Shown piece by piece: positions 40,301 through 52,300 of a DNA stretch of 64,000 nt (position 1 is its first letter; every line of letters starts with the position of its first letter). The notes beneath the pieces were generated by a model that worked only from the letters and a program-made list of their open reading frames with translations, was not told the origin of the DNA and did no database searches. Position numbers and translations under genes: made by a program. Source of the DNA: Bolinopsis microptera (lineage: Eukaryota; Ctenophora; Tentaculata; Lobata; Bolinopsidae); NCBI RefSeq assembly GCF_026151205.1, contig NC_087084.1, positions 8,864,894-8,928,893 on the forward strand. Reading direction: 5' to 3'.

Positions 40301-43300
40301 GGGCAGAGGCAGTGGTAGGATGATTTGAGGTTGCTATCTGTGGGGAGGCAGGCTGGCAGGTTCCTGACACTAATGGAGGACTCTTTGTGCAGGATACCGA
40401 TGTTAATCACGTCCTCCTGTGGAGTATAGCTGTCCTGATTATGTCTTGCAAGTGCCAAAAGGGATACGATCATTGTTGTGAGATCGGACTTTTGATCATT
40501 GAAAGTATGCCGATCGTCGACATTTGAATTGTGGAGATATTGGAGGCGATAACAATATTATGAGGGAAGCTTGACTTTATACGGAGTATGTCGTATCACG
40601 TGGTATCTCACGTGATTAATTGTTAGACAGATAATGACCATGCATATCATCTTTGTGCTTTGTAAGGACAACAAAACGCTAACAAACACAGGCAATCACA
40701 GCGCCATGCTGATTGATTAGGTGTGAGTCTAACAGTGGATTATTGTGGTTATCGTATGACGATCTTGAGATCCGACAAGAACAGATTGTTATCATATGTG
40801 GTATGACAATAAGGGGGGAGGGTCACGTGTCTATCACGTGATAGTGTAGGAGAGTGTCGTCATCTAGGTAATAGATAGCAGACGGGACATTTAGACACCA
40901 ATAGACGAAAGCTTGGGATGGCGCTCTGTATAGTACAGACTATTTATAAAGATAAAGAGGACGAATAATGCAGAGCAAGTTAAATGACCATTCTGAATGG
41001 TCACTCTCTAACGAATGATTTTATCTATAAATAATCTACGAATATCTGGAAATACTGGGTGGGTTAAGAGTTTAGTTAGCCACAGGAGCATTTTGACCTC
41101 AAATTCATGAAAATACATGTTGACATCCGTAAGTACTAAAGAATATACGGAAACTTGCCTTGTAGTCATAAGATAATTGGATGATTTTATTCGATTTATT
41201 TGATATCGGTTTTATAAATACTATACCGGTACTATAACAATAACAGTTCTATAAGTGTAACAGTTCTATGTTAACTAAACGCCTATATTTAATTTTCCTG
41301 AACGTGCTTACTGCTTAGTGCTTAATGACATGGGAAAAACTATATGGGCGTCCAGTTACCATATAACTGTTATAGTACTTACAAAAACTGGTTTAATACT
41401 TATAAAACTGATAAATCACTGTACACTGGAACATTTTTTCTAAAAGGGCCCGGCAGTTGAAACCAACTATGATCAATGTATTTTTGATCGCTGATTTCAA
41501 ATCACCCCACATGACATACGGTTAAAATGCTTCCCTTACGAGTGATCATTGAAAAACTGTTTTGATCACGTGACATGTCCATATAAGGAAGTAGGTCACA
41601 TTTATCAGGGTCAGAGGGTTAGTCCAAGAAGGGTAACAAAGAAAATGAGGCAAATTAGCCCAACAATAGTGAATGGGTATTGTTAGACCCATTCTCACAA
41701 CATGCCGGGCTAATGCTACAACAATATCTGTGCCAACAACGGAAACTTCAAACATCAAAATCATATTTCATGCTTAAACTGGTTAACCGTTATGATAATT
41801 GGCTACACGGGGATAATTGGCTAAAAGTTTAGGGGAAAAGAAGCGGCCCGGTATACGGAGGTGAACGGATTATAGAGGCACAGTATATAGAGGTTCTACT
41901 GTAGTTTTATGATAATGGGATGATTTTTGTCCGATTACGATTTAATTGATATCGGTTTTATAAGTACCCTGCTAACTGGAAGCTCGTATATTCGTAACTT
42001 CTTTTCCACGTACTTCATCTCGATTGAACATTTTTATATATTTGTATATCATTTCAAAGTTTTAAAATGATCCAACTGCTTAGTATAGCCAGTTAGACAG
42101 GGAATATATTTCTTTGGAAATTTGTATACAACGGTTATTGAACATTATTATCATTTCAAAGTTTCATAAAGATCAAATGGCGCACCCGATTAAGCAACGA
42201 ACTGGACGCCCATATATTTGTGACTTCTTTTCCATGTTTTAGCTCGATTGAAAATATTCAAACCGTTTTAAAAAGATCAAACTACTTAGCCGATTTAAGA
42301 CAGCCAATCTTTTTCTGCTGAAATTTCGGTAGAAAGTTTATTTGAATAAAAAGGATAACAGACAACTCTTAAAGATTCGTAAGAATAAGCAATTCCTTCA
42401 GACATTCGAAAAAAGGGGCACAAGAGTCCAAGAAGGGTAACAAAGAAAATGGGGCAAAGAAAATGAGGCAAATGAGTCCAACAATAGCATTAGCGTGAAT
42501 GGGTATTGTTAAGCCCATTCTCACAACATGCCGGGCTAATGCAACAAAAACAACTGAGCCGTTAACGGAAACTTCAAACCTCCCTAGCATCTTACAAAGC
42601 GCATGCAAGCTAACGACCAGTAACGGCCCTTCTAGCCACGCGGCCGCCATTAGTTATACCCTGTTCCGTATACCTTGTTCATTGGCCCTAGGCCTCGAAT
42701 ATTCCTTAGATAAAAGGATAAGGACCAGGCACCATCCCCGGTGCTGGTGGTAGCGGATATCGAGATAAACTGGGCAAGTTGACCAGTTGATAGGTTAACG
42801 GGTTAAGGAGATAACGGGGTAACGAGTAGGTCTTTGTCCTGAGGGAGTTTTTTGCATGATAAGGAGGAGGAGTTTGCTTAGTTTAAAGCTGTTTTATTAC
42901 TGGACGAGTGGTTTCCTAGTTTGTGGGAATTTTCAGGAGAAGATGTGTCAAGAGATGTCAAATGGTTGTAAAGTTTGAGTGGCACAACCCACCACTATAC
43001 CTATTGTGTTTCCTCATCAAAAGATTGAGTGATTGATATCGTATAAAGGTATAAGATACACCTTGTCATTCCAATCTAAGTAATAAATCAGCTCTCCAGT
43101 AAGTCTTCACCCCTTCAAAAGCTGCTGTCATATGAAGCATCACACATGTGTAAATGTAATGATCAGTCCCCAGGGAAATCTCTTATCAGTTATAATAAGG
43201 CGTGATCCATCAGGATAAGATTAATAGACCAGAGATGCTCATGTTTCCAATCCAAGTCTTGCTCTTCCGACCCACGGGAATAACTTATTTTACCCTGCTT

Positions 43301-46300
43301 CCCCATCGCTGCTTTTATCCCTCGAGGAGTCAAAATTCATCTGAAGAAGTCGAGTAAAATGCTTTATATTTGACGCTTGTGATGTCAAACCTAAGTCGGA
43401 AAAAGATTTGTGTAGATGAGCAAGACAAGGACAAGGTGATGCATCAGTGGTATCAAAACAGATCAAAACTATAGATCTAGATTATGGATTCTTCTAAGGA
43501 GGATTACTAGAATTTTCTGACACATTATGACAGCGATTAACCAATTAGATTCTAGCATTGACCAATCAAAATCCAAAACCACCGTCACGTACCAAAACAA
43601 ACGGTTCACCTCCCTTCTAACTTTCTAATGTTTGCAAATCAACAGGTAGTCAGGAGTTGGTTTACCGAAAATCGAAAGCAAAATCATTTTTAACAATCTA
43701 TTGAATCACTTTCATATCATAATTCTGAATCATTGCCCAGATATCCTAACTCATCCTAAACGTTCTCATGGTCACGACCGAGCTTGTTCCGGCTTAGCTT
43801 AGATAAATAACCGCATCACGTACCAGCATCCTTTGACGTCATATCTCGATCTTATCGTAATATGTCACATTACCAGCCAACTTATGTTAAGTTACCGGCC
43901 AACTTATGTTACGTTACCGGCCAACTTATGTTACGTTACCGGCCAACTTATGTTACGTTACCGGCCAACTTATGTCACATTACCGGCCAACTTATGTTAC
44001 GTAACCGGCCAACTTATGTTAAGTTACCGGCCAACTTATGTTAAGTTACCGGCCAACTTATGTTACGTTACCAGCCAACTTATGGTACGTTACCAGCCAA
44101 CTTATGTCACATTACCGGCCAACTTATGTTATGTTACCGGCCAACTTATGTTACGTTACCGGCCAACTTATGTTATGTTACCGGCCAACTTATGTTACGT
44201 TACCAGCCAACTTATGTTACGTTACCGATTATCAGATCATGTAGTGCCCAATACATTAGGTGGACTATCACATCACGTTAAGCAACACGTGTTGGACTTT
44301 GCACGTGTTGGAGTTTTCAAGGTCTCTTGATAGGGCTGCTTAACCTGTAGGGACAAGGAACGTTGAGTTTTAGGGCTTAGGAGTAAACAGTGAACACAAA
44401 CGAAAGCGATCGGTTAAAGAATTGAGCTCAGAGGACGGACAATGTTCATTCAACGGGAACAAACCTTTTGGCATAGTACCACATTAGTAATGAGTAGTGT
44501 GGAGTTACTGCAAGATTATCTCAACATAGTCATCGAGTGGTCACGTGTTAACAACATGGAGCTACACGAACAGAAGTTTGAGGTTGTAAACTACCCCCTG
44601 AATGGATCAAAAGCTCTAAGAGAGCTCCCGTTCTACCCAGAGACTGTTGAGTATACTACACCAAAAGGACACGCAATATCACCACAGGAAACTGTCAGAG
44701 ACCTTGGAGTGTATGTTAGCAGCAGTAGGTCATGGAGTCCTCACATTGAGAAGACAGTTCAAGGAGCTAGAAAAATGGCGGCTTGGACATTGAGTGCCTT
44801 TAGAGACCGGTCACAAGTAGTCATGCTGACTTTATACAAAAGCATGGTTCGCTCCAAGCTAGAGTACTGCTGTCCAGTCTGGAACCCTACAAAAGTCACA
44901 GAGATACAAAAGCTGGAGACTGTACAGAGATCCTTTACTAGAAAGATATCTGGCTGCCGTGATCTCCAGTACTGGGACAGGCTGAAGAAGCTTAAGTTGA
45001 TGTCCCTCCAGAGGCGGAGAGAGCGTTATTCTATTATTCATGTATGGAAAATTCTTAATGAACATGCTCCGAACGATACGGGCTTCGAGTTCAAGTCTCA
45101 TCAAAGGCATGGTATTAAGGCAGAGATCCCAGCCATGAACAAAAGCGCACAGTTGTCGGTAAGAACAGATTACGACAACAGCTTTAGAGTTAGAGCAGCT
45201 CAGCTCTTCAACGTGCTCCCATCGGAGCTCCGGAGTATCACATTGCTAGACAGTTTCAAAGTTGGTCTAGGCAGATTTATGGAACAGTACCCAGACACAC
45301 CACCGGTTCCGGGCTACACTCCGACAAACGATAACTCAATGCTGAGCTGGAGGAGGACGCACTCGATGCAGTTGTCCTGAGCACGCCCTGCCAAACTCAC
45401 CAAAACGTACCAAAACGTAACGTACGTGTTAATCGTCGCTTACTCCAGGCTTTTCCTTATGTGTAACCGTTTCGGGGAGGAGGAGATGTGGCTACTTTAT
45501 GTGTGTTTCACTGGGTCGGTCATTGTGGGGATAATGGGAAGAGGTTGGTTATATTCAATGACACGTTAGATTTCATTTCAGACACATTCTCACTTTTTCA
45601 TTTCATGATATACAGAAAAATTGGCTTTGCATTAGTGTTGACATGTGGTAGCGTGGGAATATAAGTAAGATAAAGTTTTCTCTCTTAATGAAATTCTTAA
45701 AGACATATTAACATCGCACAAACGATGACATCAGTTTTATAATGATCAACTAGTACACTGTAACACGACATTAATCATTCCTTAAACAGACATATATTAA
45801 TCAAATAACCGGTCAAGTCATATTGGTGTTAAATTAATTGCTTGCCTTAAAACGGTCCGTATACTTCCATGCTTCCATTCGATCAGTTAGAGTACCAAAC
45901 ATGCATCATGAATCATCTTTAAAAATAATAAGAAATCATTGAAGGTCATCCTTTTTTGGTTGTATCATACAATTGTCAGAAATTTGCTGCTTCATTAAAA
46001 TTACAGAGCATTATTATTTGACGTACGCCAATTTCTATAATTGATATGCTGGTTAACTGTTTTGAAGTAACTGGTTTGGAAAAATGTATGGCTTCACTAT
46101 TTGTGCCTCAAAATGCCGTACCAAAATTGCCGCTATCAAACATGCCGTACCAAATGTTGATTTTTACACCCATTGATATCGACCTGTAGCAGTGTGATAA
46201 TGCAAGATTTGATGGCTATTCCAGCTGATAGAAAACAGTGAAAATATGATAGCGAGGAATAATTACATCCTTAAACATTTTTGTCCTTCTGTAAAAATAA

Positions 46301-49300
46301 TCGACCAAATCTCTAAAAACACTGGAAATTGTCGCTTCAACACGATCAGTATGATAATTCCCCTCCAAACCCTTAATCTCTCTGTACCGTATCTTCTTCT
46401 TCATTTCAACTCTTGTTTATTCGCGCAACATTCCTAAAAGGTTGAGTGGTATCATGTTCAGACATCATGAGATTCAATATCTGGGTTAACCATCACCGTA
46501 CTTTCCTGCTCCACTTGCCTTCTCGTCTTAGCACCCCTCTTCACATGATACAAAACACAACAAGCTATAACAGTTACAATCACCGCCAACCCCGCTGTTA
46601 TATAACACCCCAGGAAGAACTTACTGACACACTTCCCAAAAATCTCCAGATCCTTCACCGTATCACAGCACCATTCAGAACTTATTGCAGCTGTTCTGCT
46701 ACCAGTGCTGCTTCCTTCCGGACATGATGTGCATGTTTGGTTCAACCCTCCTCCTCCGTATGTATCCACCCAGCACTTCCTGCACGCCCACTCACGGTTC
46801 AGGTTGTAGTGGAGTTGGTAGCCGATGTCACAGCTGCAGCGGTCAGCAGTTCCGTTGTTGGAGCTGTATGGGGGACATTTCTTACAGCCGTCTTCTCTCA
46901 TTGCATATCCAGCGTTGCAGTAGCAGGAGAGGGCTGTGGCGTAGTAGTTTGAAGGTATCAGACTTCTTTTAGACATTGAGGTATCTTTTTTAGATACTAT
47001 CGTATAATTTGTGGAACTGGCCTTGCAATATTCTCCGCTTATTTCATAAGAGCAGTTCAGTTTGTTCGTTTTTGAGTTCCCATCGTCACACTCCAGATTG
47101 GTGACCATATCCGGATATCTCGTCTTGTTCCCCCAGAAGGTTGGAGTAGCGTTGTACCCTCTCAGATCTAGCCGACCTACATACCCGATCCAGGCAGCTC
47201 GATGGTAACCAGGCTTTACGTGTCGGCAGATAGCGTTAGCCGTCTCCAAGGATGGAGTGTCGTCTGTCTTGCAGATGAGGTATGTCGAGTTGGAATCTTG
47301 AACTGCCAGTAGAACACCAGTTCCGGTATGCAACATCTTTTGCTCTTCTGAGTCCCACATTGTGAAGTAGGTCGTATTGATCTCCTTATTTTCCTCTGCT
47401 ATAGTGATATTTGCCGTAGTAACCTTCGGTGAAGTAACCACCTCTGCAGCCGTAGTGACCTTCTCGGTCGTAATTATTTCTGCGGTCGTAGTCACCTCAT
47501 TGGTGGTAGTAAACATCACTACCGTATCAACTTCTGCCGTAGTGACCCCCGCGACCGTAGTAACCTCTGCAGCCGTAGTGACTTCCGCGACAGTAGTGAC
47601 CTCCGCGGTCGTATTAACCTCCGGCCTAGTGACCTCAGCAGCCGTAGTGACTTCCGCGACAGTAGTGACCTCCGCGGTCGTATCAACCTCCGGCATAGTG
47701 ACCTCCGAAGCTGTGGTGACTTCCGCGGTCGTATTAAACTCCGGCTTAGTGACCTCCGCAGCTGTAGTGACCTCTGCAGCCGTAGTGACCTCCGCGGTCA
47801 TATTAACCTCCGGCTTAGTGACCTCCGCAGCTGTAGTGACCTCTGCAGCCGTAGTGACCTCTGCGGTCGTATTAATCTCTGGCTTAGTGACATCCGCAGC
47901 TGTAGTGACCTCTGCAGCCGTAGTGACCTCCGCGGTCGTATTAACCTCCGGCTTAGTGACTTCCGCGGTCGTATTAACCTCTGCAGCCGTAGTGACCTCC
48001 GCGGTCGTATTAATCTCCGGCTTAGTGACCTCCGCAGCTGTACTGACCTCCGGAGCTGTAGTGACCTCTGCAGCCGTAGTGACCTCCGCGGTCGTATTAA
48101 CCTCCGGCTTAGTGACTCCCGGAGCTGTAGTGACCTCTGCAGCCGTAGTGACCTCCGCGGTCGTATTAACCTGCGGCTTAGTGACTTCCGGAGCTGTAGT
48201 GACCTCTGCAGCCGTAGTGACCTCCGCGACAGTAGTGACCTCCGCGGTCGTATTAACCTCCGGCATAGTGACCTCCGCAGCTGTGGTGACTTCCGCGGTC
48301 GTATTAAACTCCGGCTTAGTGACCTCCGCAGCTGTAGTGACTTCTGCAGCCGTAGTGACCTCCGCGGTCATATTAACCTCCGGCTTAGTGATCTCCGCAG
48401 CTGTAGTGACCTCTGCAGCCGTAGTGACCTCCGCGACAGTAGTGACCTCCGCGGTCGTATTAACCTCCGGCATAGTGACCTCCGCAGCTGTGGTGACTTC
48501 CGCGGTCGTATTAAACTCCGGCTTAGTGACCTCCGCAGCTGTAGTGACTTCTGCAGCCGTAGTGACCTCCGCGGTCATATTAACCTCCGGCTTAGTGATC
48601 TCCGCAGCTGTAGTGACCTCTGCAGCCGTAGTGACCTCCGCGGTCGTATTAACCTCCGGCTTAGTGACCTCCGCGGTCGTATTAATCTCCGGCTTAGTGA
48701 CCTCCGGAGCTGTAGTGACCTCTGCAGCCGTAGTGACCTCCGCGGTCGTATTAACCTCCGGCTTAGTGACCTCCGGAGCTGTAGTGACCTCTGCATCCGT
48801 AGTGACCTCCGCGGTCGTATTAACCTCCGGCTTAGTGACCTCCGGAGCTGTAGTGACCTCTGCAGCCGTAGTGACCTCCGCGGTCGTATTAACCTCCGGC
48901 TTAGTGACCTCCGCAGCTGTAGTGACCTCTGCAGCCGTAGTGACCTCCGCGGTCGTATTAACCTCCGGCGCAGTGACCTCCGGAGCTGTAGTGACCTCTG
49001 CAGCCGTAGTGACCTCCGCAACCGTATTAACCTCCGGCATAGTGACCTCCGCAGCCGTAGTTTCACCCGCGGCCGTAGTGGCATCCGCAGTCGTAAAGAC
49101 CTCCCTAGCCGTGGTGACACCCGCGGCCGAAGTAACCTCTGCAGCCGAAGTCGCTGGATTGTCTTTCGGCATAGTGACCTCCGCCGTTGTTACCGCCGCC
49201 TTGGTGACCTCCCCGGTGTCCTCCGACGTAGTGACGTCTAAAGTTTTCTCAGATCCTGTAAAGGTGTCCTCCACTGAAGTGAGCTCCGTTGTTTTGTCAG

Positions 49301-52300
49301 TTTTGATAAGCGTTAAAACAGCTGACGTAGCGTCCTCAGCCATACTGTCATCCGAATAACTGTCCACTGCTTTAGTGACCTCTGCCACAATGTCCAATGC
49401 TGAAGTGTCATCTGCCGTAATGTCCGCCACGGTAAAGGCCTCCGCCGTGTTGTCCGCCACGGTAAAGGCCTCCGCCGTGTTGTCCGCCGCAGTAAAGGCC
49501 TCCGCGGTGTTGTCCGCCACGGTAAAGGCCTCCGCGGTGTTGTCCGCCACGGTAAAGGCCTCCGCGGTGTTGTCCGCCACGGTAAAGGCCTCCGCGGTGT
49601 TGTCCGCCACGGTAAAGGCCTCCGCCGTGTTGTCTGTCACGGTAAAGACCTCCGCCGTACTGTTCACTACAGTGCTGTTTGCCGCCGTACTTGAATCTGT
49701 GGAATTTGAAAAAATATAAGTTTCTCCGGAAGATACCCAAAATATGACCCCAATATTTTAACCGTGTAGTCAAAAGTTCACATTAGCCACGTCTTTCAAA
49801 TCTCACCTGTTCTTATGTAATGTACTTGTAGAGCTATCACTACCACTGTTAGAACACACAGCATAGCTGAGATGTAGTGGGATTATCTAGATTCAGCTAT
49901 ACATTAACCATATAACGATATGATCTATTCGATACAAATCAATGCTCAGAAAACAACCGAGAAGCAATCAAATTTAAAATCCGTAAAAGCTTGGCAATGA
50001 TAAAGTCACCATACAAAGAAAAGGACACCACCATGTACTAACATTTCAAAATTAATTCATGAGAATTGAGCAACCCGTGTGCTTCTTTACCCTGGGTGTA
50101 TTCACACCATCTTCGCTCTTTTCATTTCTTATTAACCGTACAATAGACTTGTGATGATTTGACATTGACAATAGATTGCAAGTATAGATTGGTAAATATG
50201 TTAATTGTCTTGAAATGTAGCTGATAAATGTGTATTATGGGGGCGTCATAAAGACGACAGAAAATAACTTGGTTGTAGAATGACGCTAGGCATAAATTTA
50301 TACGACCCTTTTCATGTTTTATTTTAAAATTAACTGTTCAACCTATTATTTTATCCCTAGTTTCCTAATTTGCCAAAAACAATCCTTGTGTTTGACAATT
50401 GACACATTTTCAGGTAGCCGCTCACGAGGTAGGTCACTCGCTTGGTTTGGAGCACACCAGTAAACGCGGAGCTCTCATGTCGCCCTTTTACGATAACTTT
50501 GCGGCGGAGAAGAGGATAAACCCTGACGATGTCGTCAGTATTCAGAACTTATACGGTTAGTTCACTCTCACTTTCACTTCCTCTTTCATTTTCACTTTCT
50601 CTCTAATGCATCTACTTTTATCATATCCACAAATAATTGTACGGCAAATATCAAATGATTTCGGTCAACTTTGTTTTAGCCTGCTCTAATGCGCCATTGT
50701 TCTGCAACAGCTTGGTACTGTTACATTCATGTGTAACACCACGCTTCAAAGCTGCAGATTTACCAGTTTCCATTGTCAACAATTCCTAGTTTCTTCCGAG
50801 TTAGGAGAGAAATCGTACGTGCTAAAAATACACCTCAACACAGAAAATAACCTGGCTGTTCCAGTCACTTCCAGTCTCTTCTACAGATACCATCACTCCA
50901 TTATAGCCTACACAATAGCGCTTCTATTGTTGTGCATAGTAATATTCTTGCTTTTACTAATGCGCTTCATTGTATGTAAGATTTATAAATAAAGAAACTG
51001 CCATTGTCTTTAGTTTTTACAGTATATCAGTCTACTTCTGAACAGTGAACAGATTAAGATGTAGACTTCTTATTGCATTACAAAAACAAGCGGCACTAAT
51101 AGCGGAGATTTTACACTTGAGAAGAAGCTGTATATTTCACTGTGGTGAAACATCACGAATTAAAACCCTGTAGAAACATTGCAGGGGTGAAACAAAAAGG
51201 TTAAAACTGCTGACAGCTTGAATGAACTGTTCTTTGAAAGTTAAGCAGTATATCGCATTCTGCAATTTCAACGGCTGCCTTAACAAGGCATGGAAAGACG
51301 CCTAATCTAAAGTTGACAATGTTTTGTGGAACTGTCCTAGGCAATTTAACACCATTATTACCCTGGAAATTCTTACTGTTGATACTCGCTTTTCACTGGA
51401 CAAAACACTACTCAAAAATAACTTTTGTCTCGTAAAATGCCACAAATCTCGGAACTAGCAGAATTTAGTCATAACTTTTAGCCATATTTTATCGATCCCG
51501 AATCACATTTAACGATCACATCTCATCTAAATCCAATGTACCACTGTGCGACGAACACCTCTTATCAATATTCCAAGCGGCTTAACAAAGCTTTCCACGA
51601 CAAATCGTCAGCAATCTTTCGTATAATATGTAACTAAAAGATCATTACTGCTATCTATCAATTACAGTCCATTTTCTGTCTCTAATTATCATTTTGTTTC
51701 TAATTCTCGTCAATTTGTACAGGTTGGAGGGGAGCACACGTGCAAGCAAACTGTCCCTCTATTATTAGGTGGGACACGGCCTTTACCGACCAAACTACCG
51801 GGATAAGCTTTGCTTTCTACAGGGTAAGTCATACTCATTATCTAATTAATTAGCTAATTACCTCATTAATTAGCTAATTACTTCATTAATTAGCTAATTG
51901 CATCATTAATTAGCTAATTATCTGAGCGTTAATTAGCTAATTTTTTAATTATGTTAGCAGCGTTATATTGAAGGTAGGAGTTCCGGTGTAACTCAGATGT
52001 TTAACTAACATGATATGGATCGTGTGTCGTGCTTAGTGCTTCCATTTACTGAAAAGACTGACATTGTGTGTTGTAACTTGCGCGATTATTTCGGATGTTT
52101 ACTAAAGTGTTGTTCTAAACGTTTAGGAAACGTTCTAGAAATAAAATATTTGAAATGCTAGCAATGGCCTGAACCTCTACTTCTCTATTTCCAAACAGTT
52201 CCAGTATCATAGTTTCAATTTAATTTCCTCTCAGGACCAAGTGTGGAAGTTTGACGAGGACGGTCTCCAACCTGGCTACCCCAAGTTAGCCATAATGCAC

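Larger units (their letters stand above)
39226..43863. other. MMP intron 10, middle: non-coding
   Basis: No gene recognised. Near 39565-39667 a GTAACAGATATTTGA unit is repeated three times. 41160-42590 contains a diverged tandem segmental duplication, listed separately. Several TCACGTGA palindromes occur at 39900, 40597-40615, 40822-40842 and 41564. Confidence 0.5.

Noticed and set aside
41546-42650. Two minus-strand ORFs sharing ALARHVVRMGLTIPI
   Set aside because: The shared segment is just the duplicated DNA repeat. Flanks are unrelated and no family is recognised.
43833-44330. Overlapping plus-strand ORFs with YRPTYVTLPANLCYVTGQLM-like repeats
   Set aside because: Product of the 22 bp minisatellite, which keeps all three frames open. 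No start context or domain.
48575-49120. Arg/Leu-rich minus-strand ORF inside the repeat
   Set aside because: Alternative frame of the same repeats; no independent evidence.
47377-49359. 660-codon plus-strand ORF opposite the mucin-like gene (Ser/Ala/Val repeats)
   Set aside because: It is the antisense of a coding repeat whose period is a multiple of three, so open frames arise automatically. It has no signal peptide, domain or splice context of its own.
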